A stretch of DNA of 64,000 nt, from assembly GCF_900116855.1 (NCBI RefSeq), contig NZ_UETD01000004.1:271769-335768 (forward strand). Direction: 5' to 3'. Each line of letters opens with the position of its first letter. Position 1 is the first letter of the stretch. A program made the position numbers and the translations under genes. Below the pieces are notes generated by a model. It searched no databases and was not told where the DNA came from. It saw only the letters and a list, made by a program, of their open reading frames with translations. Shown piece after piece: positions 58,671-64,000 of the stretch. Source of the stretch: Ruminococcus flavefaciens. GTDB taxonomy: Bacteria > Bacillota > Clostridia > Oscillospirales > Ruminococcaceae.

Positions 58671-59792
58671 ATGAGTGTTAATTATAATGTTTTGGGACTT
58701 GTCTTCGCAAGTATGCACGACGCTTATGTCAGCGAGCTGACCAAGCAGAGAACCATGGGTTCCATACCCTTCGGCGGACGTTACCGCCTTATAGATTTCC
58801 CTCTCTCAAACTTCGTTCATTCGGGAGTTTCCGAGGTGGGAGTCATCACAAAGTCCAACTACGGTTCGCTTCTGGATCACCTCGGTTCGGGACGTGACTG
58901 GGACCTTGCCCGTAAAAAGGGCGGACTCCATCTTCTCCCCCCTTACAGCCAGACAGGCGGTATCTATAAGGGAAGACTGGACGCTCTCAACAATATCTGG
59001 GGATTTGTTGAGCATTCAAATGCAAAGTATGTCATCATGTCCAACTGCGACGTGGTAACTACTATAAACTTCAATCCCGTGCTGAAGCAGCATATGGAGA
59101 ATGAAGCTGACATCACTCTCGTTTACAGCAGAGGCGTTTACGACTATGAAAAGAACAAGTGTACAACTGTTCTGGAGTTCGACGGCGACAACAGACTGAA
59201 GGACGTTCTGGTGGACCCTCAGTTCTCGGGCGAGTGCAATATCTGGCTTGAGATGTGTATCATCACCAAGGACTTCCTGAAGAAGATCGTCTCGGACGCT
59301 GCAAGCAGAAATCAGTTCAGCTTCACCCGTGAGATACTTCAGGGCAGGAGAGATGATTTCAAGATAATGGGCTACAAGCACGACGGCTTCTTCACAAAGA
59401 TCGACAGCATACAGGACTACTATCTGGCTAACAGGATGCTGCTCGATCCCGAGAAGAAAAATGCACTTTTCCGCAAGGATATGCCTGTTCTGACAAAGAT
59501 CGGCGACAATGGTCCTGTTAAGTACGGACTGGAATCGAGTATAAAGGATTCCCTTATTGCTGACGGCTGTATCATTGAAGGAACTGTCATAAATTCAATA
59601 CTTTTCAGAGGTGTAAAGGTAGGAAAGGATTCGGTGGTCAAGGACTGCGTTCTCCTTCAGGGCACCAAGGTGGGCGAGAACTGCAGTATCTCATCGGTAA
59701 TTGCCGATAAGAACGTTGAGATAAGCAATGAAAAGGTGCTTACGGGCTCCGAGACATATCCGCTGTATATTGGAAAAGGCGGTAAGATCTGA
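58671..59792 (+). CDS. glgD: Glycogen biosynthesis protein GlgD (regulatory GlgC paralogue)
   Basis: A 373-residue paralogue of GlgC. The nucleotide-binding loop of GlgC (GGxGxRL) is replaced by ASMHDAYVSELTKQR, GTANAI and GDHIY are missing, while the [17 protein letters not shown] segment and the C-terminal beta-helix remain. This is the known pattern of GlgD, which lacks full catalysis and activates GlgC. It sits between glgC and glgA with short 15-nt gaps, so the whole set is one operon. Confidence 0.95.
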   Translation: MSVNYNVLGLVFASMHDAYVSELTKQRTMGSIPFGGRYRLIDFPLSNFVHSGVSEVGVITKSNYGSLLDHLGSGRDWDLARKKGGLHLLPPYSQTGGIYKGRLDALNNIWGFVEHSNAKYVIMSNCDVVTTINFNPVLKQHMENEADITLVYSRGVYDYEKNKCTTVLEFDGDNRLKDVLVDPQFSGECNIWLEMCIITKDFLKKIVSDAASRNQFSFTREILQGRRDDFKIMGYKHDGFFTKIDSIQDYYLANRMLLDPEKKNALFRKDMPVLTKIGDNGPVKYGLESSIKDSLIADGCIIEGTVINSILFRGVKVGKDSVVKDCVLLQGTKVGENCSISSVIADKNVEISNEKVLTGSETYPLYIGKGGKI

Positions 59793-59807
59793 CGGCGGTG
59801 ATCAAAT

Positions 59808-61229
59808 ATGAAAATACTTTTTGCTGCCAGTGAAGCTGTACCATTTGCAGCTTCAGGCGGTCTTGCAGATGTGATAGGTTCGCTTCCGAAGGCTATAAAG
59901 AACAAGAGACATGATTGCAGAGTAGTTATACCGCTCTACAAGTCTGTCAGCCCCGAGCTTCGCGAGAAAATGGTCTTTCTGACCAATATAACCGTTGATG
60001 TCTCATGGCGGAAGCAGTACTGTGGGATATTTATGGCCGTAATGGACGGCATAACCTATTACTTCATCGACAATGAGTATTATTTTGCAAGGGACGGTCT
60101 CTACGGTTTCTATGACGACTGTGAGAGATTTGTATTCTTCGACAGGGCTGTGCTTGAAATGCTCAGGTATATCAAGTTTACTCCCGATATCATCAACTGC
60201 AACGACTGGCAGACTGCTCTGATACCTGTTTACTATAATGTCTATTATAAGTACCAGCAGGGCTATGACGGTATCAAGACGGTCTATACCATCCACAATA
60301 TCGAATATCAGGGCAAATACGGCAAGGAAGTCCTCAGTGAACTCATGGGCATCCCCATGTACAATGCGGGACTCCTTGATTATGACGGCTATGTCAATAT
60401 GATGAAGGGAGCTATCGAGACCTGCGACATGATAACCACGGTCAGTCCCAGCTATGCGTGGGAGATACTTGACCCATGGTATGCACACGGTCTTGACAGG
60501 ATACTTGTTACCAAGCAGTATAAGCTCCGCGGAATCATGAACGGCATAGATACAAAGCTTTACGATCCTGCAAAGGATAAGGCTATAGCGGCGAACTATT
60601 CTTCAAAGAAGCCCGAGGGCAAGGTGAAGTGCAAAGAAGCTCTGATATCGGAGCTTGGACTTGCAGAGGGCGATGAGCCCATAATCGGCATCGTCACCCG
60701 TTTTGTACGTCATAAGGGCATAGACCTTATACGTTGCGTCTTTGAGGAAATGGTCCATGACGGCATAAAGTTTGCCATACTGGGAAGCGGCGAGAAGATA
60801 TATGAGGACTTTTTCCTCGAAATGGCTGCAAGATATCCCGAGAGGGTATCTGTCACCATCGGTTTTATCCCCGAGCTTTCAAGAAGAGTTTATGCAGGCT
60901 CGGATATGTTCCTCATGCCGTCTCAGAGCGAGCCATGCGGACTTGCGCAAATGATAGCAATGAGATACGGAACAGCTCCCATTGTCCGCGAGACAGGGGG
61001 GCTCAGGGACTCTGTCCGCGACAACGGCGGCGAAAACGGCAACGGCTTCACCTTCAAGACCTATAATGCCAACGATATGCTTGATGCGGTCAAGCGTGCG
61101 TGGAACGATTATAACGACAAGGAAAGATGGAACGAACTAATGGTCCGTATGATGGAGTGCGACCACAGCTGGGCGGCGTCTGCCGATCTCTACATCGAGA
61201 CCTACAAAAAGGTGCTGGCGGCTGATTGA
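59808..61229 (+). CDS. glgA: Glycogen synthase GlgA (ADP-glucose, GT5)
   Basis: A 473-residue GT5 enzyme that extends alpha-1,4-glucan from ADP-glucose. The N-terminal motif is KILFAASEAVPFAASGGLADVIGSL (in part), with Ser rather than the usual Lys-Thr before GGL. Further motifs are TIHNIEYQGKYGKEVL, TTVSPSYAWEIL, MNGIDTKLYDP, GIVTRFVRHKGIDLI and the C-terminal MPSQSEPCGLAQMIAMRYG (in part). It is the last gene of the operon, followed by a terminator. Confidence 0.96.
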   Translation: MKILFAASEAVPFAASGGLADVIGSLPKAIKNKRHDCRVVIPLYKSVSPELREKMVFLTNITVDVSWRKQYCGIFMAVMDGITYYFIDNEYYFARDGLYGFYDDCERFVFFDRAVLEMLRYIKFTPDIINCNDWQTALIPVYYNVYYKYQQGYDGIKTVYTIHNIEYQGKYGKEVLSELMGIPMYNAGLLDYDGYVNMMKGAIETCDMITTVSPSYAWEILDPWYAHGLDRILVTKQYKLRGIMNGIDTKLYDPAKDKAIAANYSSKKPEGKVKCKEALISELGLAEGDEPIIGIVTRFVRHKGIDLIRCVFEEMVHDGIKFAILGSGEKIYEDFFLEMAARYPERVSVTIGFIPELSRRVYAGSDMFLMPSQSEPCGLAQMIAMRYGTAPIVRETGGLRDSVRDNGGENGNGFTFKTYNANDMLDAVKRAWNDYNDKERWNELMVRMMECDHSWAASADLYIETYKKVLAAD

Positions 61230-61250
61230 GCTGCAAACATACAATAAAGC

Positions 61251-61288
61251 AAAAGAGTCACAGCTGCATAACTGTGACTCTTTTTTCG
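61251..61288 (+). terminator. Intrinsic terminator of the glg operon
   Basis: AAGAGTCACAG-CTGCATAA-CTGTGACTCTT, a perfect 11-bp stem followed by TTTT, 22 nt after the glgA stop. Confidence 0.92.
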
Positions 61289-61390
61289 TTAGATTATTTC
61301 TGAAAGACCGACTGCAAGGATAAATCGTAATTCAGCACATACGATAAACTGTGAATTGATGTGTTTGCTGCGCTCACATTATTTAAATAT

Positions 61391-61468
61391 TGTCGCCGAA
61401 GGCGACACCACAACTATTCACTATTAACTAATCACTATTCACTGTTTATCGGAGCTTTGCTCCGATAA
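61391..61468. repeat. ATTCACTAT tract flanked by two palindromes, entering the HD-GYP 3' end
   Basis: Left palindrome TGTCGCC-GAA-GGCGACA (61391-61407), an ACTATTCACTATTAACTAATCACTATTCAC-like tract, and right palindrome TTATCGGAGC-TTT-GCTCCGATAA (61446-61468). The right palindrome codes for the last residues of the HD-GYP protein. Related elements lie at 8110-8215 and 11771-11827. Confidence 0.65.
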
Positions 61469-62383
61469 GATCTGATTTGTGCTATCGCCGATGTCAAAGT
61501 CAACCTTTTCGGGCTTGCAGGCGAGTACCTTGTTTTTAGGGATATTGCAGAATATCTCCACAAGGTCGCTGTCAAGCTGAGTACCTGCAACGCTTTGCAT
61601 TATCGCAAGAGCTTCATCGTGTGAACGCGGCTCTTTGTATGAACGCTTCATTGTGATGGCAGAGTAGGTATCGGCAATAGCGATGATCCGCGATGCGTAG
61701 GGGATTCGCCAGCCTTTCAAGCCGTGATAGCCTGTTCCGTCAATGTGTTCGTGGTGGTAGAGTATCCACGGGAAAACGTGGCGGAAAGACTTCAGGGGTT
61801 CGAGAATCTTAACTCCTATCTCTGGGTGCTTTTTCATTACCTGCCACTCCTCGTCAGTGAGCTTGTCAGGCTTGTTGAGAATGATCTCAGGTATCCCCAG
61901 CTTGCCGACATCATGCATAAGAGCGGCATATTCAAGACTGACAGGATTGATCAGCTTTTTCTTTGGTGACGGGATATACTCGTAAAGCAGCATGGTAAGG
62001 TTCTGGACATGGCGGCTGTGACCGTTGAGATTAGGGTCTCTTGCGTCAATGACGCCGATGAGAACCTCAGCGATGTCGATGCTTCGCTCCTTTGTTCTGC
62101 TCATGAGCATAAAGGTGATAGTCAGCATTATTGCAACGAAGATACTGCCGCCGAAGAGTATGCCTGCGATGATAATATCGGGCTTGCCCTTGAAGGTAAC
62201 CAGCAGATAGCCCAGCAGGAAGAAGATGAGCAGCACAAGTGCAACGTACTTCCATATTCTTACTCTGCCTCTGCCTGCCGAAAGTACATCTCTCAGAGAA
62301 CGCAGGAACTGGGTATATTTCCAGATATTGACGATCATCTGTATGATACCGACAGTGAGCATAGCATATATCAGGATATTCAA
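61439..62383 (-). CDS. Membrane HD-GYP domain protein (putative cyclic-di-GMP phosphodiesterase)
   Basis: A 314-residue protein. Three or so helices occupy residues 1-95 (LTVGIIQMIVNIW, YVALVLLIFFLLGYLLVTF, ILFGGSIFVAIMLTITFMLM, in part). An HD-GYP domain covers about 105-290: HSRHVQNL, ALMHDVGKLGIPEIIL (HD pair), HHEHIDGTGYHGLKG and IIAIADTYSAIT. The GYP motif reads GYH instead of GYP. The family cleaves cyclic di-GMP to pGpG/GMP in other bacteria, but activity here is not certain because of the substitution. The last nine codons lie in a repeat-borne palindrome. Promoter at 62433-62461. Confidence 0.85.
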   Translation of the reverse strand: MNILIYAMLTVGIIQMIVNIWKYTQFLRSLRDVLSAGRGRVRIWKYVALVLLIFFLLGYLLVTFKGKPDIIIAGILFGGSIFVAIMLTITFMLMSRTKERSIDIAEVLIGVIDARDPNLNGHSRHVQNLTMLLYEYIPSPKKKLINPVSLEYAALMHDVGKLGIPEIILNKPDKLTDEEWQVMKKHPEIGVKILEPLKSFRHVFPWILYHHEHIDGTGYHGLKGWRIPYASRIIAIADTYSAITMKRSYKEPRSHDEALAIMQSVAGTQLDSDLVEIFCNIPKNKVLACKPEKVDFDIGDSTNQILSEQSSDKQ

Positions 62384-62432
62384 AACGCAGCCTCCCCTCT
62401 GACGCGCCTTAAATGACGATTACTATAATTTG

Positions 62433-62461
62433 ATTATAGCACAATATATTATAAAATTCAA
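62433..62461 (-). promoter_or_regulatory. Sigma-A promoter for the HD-GYP gene
   Basis: On the minus strand TTGAAT (62461-62456), 17-nt spacer, TATAAT (62438-62433). Confidence 0.75.
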
Positions 62462-62477
62462 GGTATTACGTTAAAAA

Positions 62478-63197
62478 TCAGGTAGAAAATGTGCTGTGAA
62501 ATGGGTCGGCGGACTCTTGTCTTTTTTTCATTTTCAGCCAGCTGATAAATCCGTAGATATCGCTGACAAGGAACATAACAAAGCAGATGAGAACGGAGAT
62601 GTAGGAGCTGTCGGTCAGAGAAGCAAGAGTCCAGAGGACTATGAGAACGATATCGTTTGCAGCGTAAAGCAGCGAAAAATAAGCGCTTCTTCTGAATGTA
62701 AGGTAGACCGCGGCAAAGCTGGTCGTTACGGAAATGGTGCTGGGGATAAGATTTGCGGTATTGAAATATCGAAGTATAAAATAGAAAACAAGTGTGACAG
62801 CTAAAGTTAGCAGAGACATGAATGCGATTTCAAGCTTGGTGAGATGATTGACGCGAACCTCGGCGTTACCATCCTTAAATGGATTTCGGAGCCATGCAAT
62901 AAGCGAGAAGAGAGCCATGGGAGCAGTCATACCGAGGTAAGTGATCATTTCGCCGTAATAGTGGAATGAAAAAGAAATATAGCCATAGACAGCGGCAAAG
63001 AACAGCATGATAAGCTGTCCGAGAGGATGCCCCTTGGCATTAATGATTATAGAAGTCACGCCTATTATGGATGCAGCGAGAGTCAAAAAGTTCGTCCTGT
63101 CAAAGATAAGAAAGGAAACTGTGATGAAAAGCATTGCTGCGCCCCATATAGAATAGTCGACAACAGTAAGTGAACTGAAAAGCTGTTTAAGTTTCAT
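62478..63197 (-). CDS. pnuC: PnuC-family nicotinamide riboside (or related vitamin) transporter
   Basis: A 239-residue membrane protein with about seven helices. PnuC-like features include the N-terminal VDYSIWGAAML, GVTSIIINAKGHPLGQLIMLFFAAVYGYISF (in part) and the closing WTLASLTDSSYIS...YGFISWLKMKKRQ region with conserved aromatic residues. PnuC proteins carry nicotinamide riboside by facilitated diffusion; relatives carry riboflavin or thiamine, so the substrate is likely but not fixed. The ATG at 63197 has GGAGGT 7 nt upstream. A leader with alternative hairpins precedes it. Confidence 0.88.
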   Translation of the reverse strand: MKLKQLFSSLTVVDYSIWGAAMLFITVSFLIFDRTNFLTLAASIIGVTSIIINAKGHPLGQLIMLFFAAVYGYISFSFHYYGEMITYLGMTAPMALFSLIAWLRNPFKDGNAEVRVNHLTKLEIAFMSLLTLAVTLVFYFILRYFNTANLIPSTISVTTSFAAVYLTFRRSAYFSLLYAANDIVLIVLWTLASLTDSSYISVLICFVMFLVSDIYGFISWLKMKKRQESADPFHSTFST

Positions 63198-63293
63198 TAT
63201 ATCGACCTCCACAAAAAAAGCATTTGCTGAGCACATCTTCAAAGACCTAACGATGTACTTAACAAATGCTTTGCATTTCTACCCGGTGGCAGT
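63198..63293 (-). promoter_or_regulatory. Attenuator-like leader of pnuC with mutually exclusive hairpins
   Basis: In transcript order (minus strand): hairpin A CTGCC-ACCG-GGTAG (63292-63279); hairpin B AAATGC-AAA-GCATTT (63278-63264); then a long hairpin C whose 5' arm AAGCATTTG (63271-63263) reuses the 3' arm of B and pairs with CAAATGCTT (63226-63218), with an inner AGTACATC/GATGTGCT stem, followed by TTTTT. B and C cannot coexist, as in a transcription-attenuating riboswitch. The ligand is unknown; NAD-related control would fit the gene. Confidence 0.6.
63213..63271 (-). terminator. Leader terminator hairpin upstream of pnuC
   Basis: Outer 9-bp stem AAGCATTTG/CAAATGCTT plus inner 8-bp stem with one G-T pair, followed by seven T on the minus strand, located 16 nt before the pnuC start. 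Confidence 0.7.
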
Positions 63294-63299
63294 ACTGAT

Positions 63300-63328
63300 A
63301 TTATAACATATGACAATTAAGATTTCAA
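63300..63328 (-). promoter_or_regulatory. Sigma-A promoter for pnuC
   Basis: On the minus strand TTGAAA (63328-63323), 17-nt spacer, TATAAT (63305-63300). It predicts a leader of about 95 nt. Confidence 0.75.
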
Positions 63329-63459
63329 GACAAAGATTTATGGCGCAGATAAATGAGAAGGAGGAAGAAATGTACAAATTATAGGCGAAAACAAGCTATT
63401 TATGCAGGATATCGGTTATTTCGTACAAAAAAACCGCAAAAAAGCTTCCAATCTTTGGT

Positions 63460-63488
63460 TTGACAAATCGAGAAACTGGTGGTATAAT
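63460..63488 (+). promoter_or_regulatory. rRNA operon promoter P1
   Basis: TTGACA (63460-63465), 17-nt spacer, TATAAT (63483-63488): full consensus. Confidence 0.9.
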
Positions 63489-63556
63489 ATAATCACTGTC
63501 CGACAGGGAAGCGAAAGCGGTCGAGGAAAAAAATCAAAGAAATTTGAAAAAAGAGC

Positions 63557-63585
63557 TTGACAAACCCGAAGGAAAGTGATATAAT
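63557..63585 (+). promoter_or_regulatory. rRNA operon promoter P2
   Basis: TTGACA (63557-63562), 17-nt spacer, TATAAT (63580-63585), about 97 bp after P1. The leader up to the 16S gene includes CTTGAAAATTGAACAATGCG, a sequence often seen before Firmicute 16S genes. The stretch 63306-63785 holds these promoters and no coding gene that I can support. Confidence 0.9.
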
Positions 63586-63785
63586 ATTAAAGCTGTCTCA
63601 GAGAGACAGAAGAACAGCATCTTGAAAATTGAACAATGCGAATAAAAAAGTAACGACCCTTGAGATTCCTTTATGAGAATAAAGGGAAGTCAAGAAAAGA
63701 CTTTAAAAAAACACGAAGAGTAATAACGCAAGCGTTATGAATTAGGATCGATATTTTAGATGTGAAAGCATCTGATATATACAAC

Positions 63786-64000
63786 TTTAATAAAGAGTTT
63801 GATCCTGGCTCAGGACGAACGCTGGCGGCACGCTTAACACATGCAAGTCGAACGGAGATAATTTGAGTTTACTTAGATTATCTTAGTGGCGGACGGGTGA
63901 GTAACACGTGAGCAACCTACCTTTGAGAGAGGGATAGCTTCTGGAAACGGATGGTAATACCTCATAACGTAGTTTTACCGCATGATAGGACTACCAAAGA
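63786..64000 (+). rRNA. 16S ribosomal RNA, 5' part (continues past window)
   Basis: Begins around 63786 with the universal AGAGTTTGATCCTGGCTCAG (63794-63813), then GACGAACGCTGGCGGC and GGCGGACGGGTGAGTAACACG. The first variable region resembles Ruminococcus of the Oscillospiraceae. The exact 5' end is set by processing and is approximate. It is truncated by the window edge after about 215 nt. Confidence 0.97.

Noticed and set aside
61439..62383. Firm call of cyclic-di-GMP phosphodiesterase
   Set aside because: The GYP motif reads GYH and the sensor region is only membrane helices, so enzymatic activity is kept as putative.

Overview
The window looks like chromosome from a Gram-positive, strictly anaerobic Ruminococcus (Oscillospiraceae, Clostridia). 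The start of the 16S rRNA gene at the right edge, a secreted GH9 cellulase, Thr-rich linkers, a dockerin-like calcium motif, a BspA-type leucine-rich surface protein, sporulation genes and a two-subunit GlgC/GlgD pair all fit. I cannot fix the species from the sequence alone. Coding regions are moderately GC-rich, intergenic regions are AT-rich, and sigma-A promoters of the form TTGAcx-17-TATAAT are easy to read.

Layout. 1-7.7 kb: cell-envelope and sporulation genes (DUF2953 tail, GerW/YtfJ, DacF-type carboxypeptidase, RluB-type pseudouridine synthase, MetA, polysaccharide deacetylase, SpoIIP, a papain-like hydrolase). 7.8-14.3 kb: an accessory stretch with tRNA-Arg(CCG) followed by a palindromic repeat family, an AlbA_2 domain protein, a peptidoglycan-binding-like secreted protein, an ECF-type sigma factor with a membrane partner, phosphate acetyltransferase and an orphan RepA-like ATPase. 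14.3-20.5 kb: a minus-strand cobalamin-riboswitch operon encoding two surface proteins with DUF4430-like domains and an ECF transporter (EcfT, fused EcfAA', S component). 20.6-28.6 kb: cupin, tRNA-Arg(CCT) followed by three tandem copies of the same repeat, BspA-like protein with a 31-residue peptide gene behind it, NUDIX hydrolase, a repeat-rich membrane protein and a membrane-tethered GH9 cellulase. 29-30.5 kb: CapD/FlaA1-like sugar dehydratase. 30.7-52.6 kb: a 23-gene plus-strand array with no gap above about 30 nt, running from mscS through two flavoproteins and ksgA into a near-complete anaerobic cobalamin pathway (17 genes). 52.8-55 kb: spoIIE. 55.2-61.2 kb: glycogen operon glgB-glgC-glgD-glgA. 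61.4-63.3 kb: HD-GYP protein and pnuC, the latter behind an attenuator-like leader. 63.4-64 kb: tandem rRNA promoters and the 16S rRNA start.

How it fits together. The cell appears to make cobalamin from the cobalt-precorrin stage onwards (no cobalt chelatase, uroporphyrinogen/sirohydrochlorin enzyme or corrinoid adenosyltransferase is in the window) and also to import corrinoid. Import carries a cobalamin riboswitch, while the biosynthetic array has none that I can find. The most interesting candidate system is the import operon. Its 621-residue protein pairs an alpha/alpha-toroid-like domain with a DUF4430 domain, the same two-domain plan as animal transcobalamin/intrinsic factor, held at the cell surface next to an ECF importer. 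Other points worth a second look are the pnuC leader with mutually exclusive hairpins, the repeat family behind both tRNA-Arg genes, palindromes that swallow stop codons, a 31-residue peptide gene, a CobU-like second protein in the cob array, and a histone-H1-like tail on the glycogen branching enzyme.
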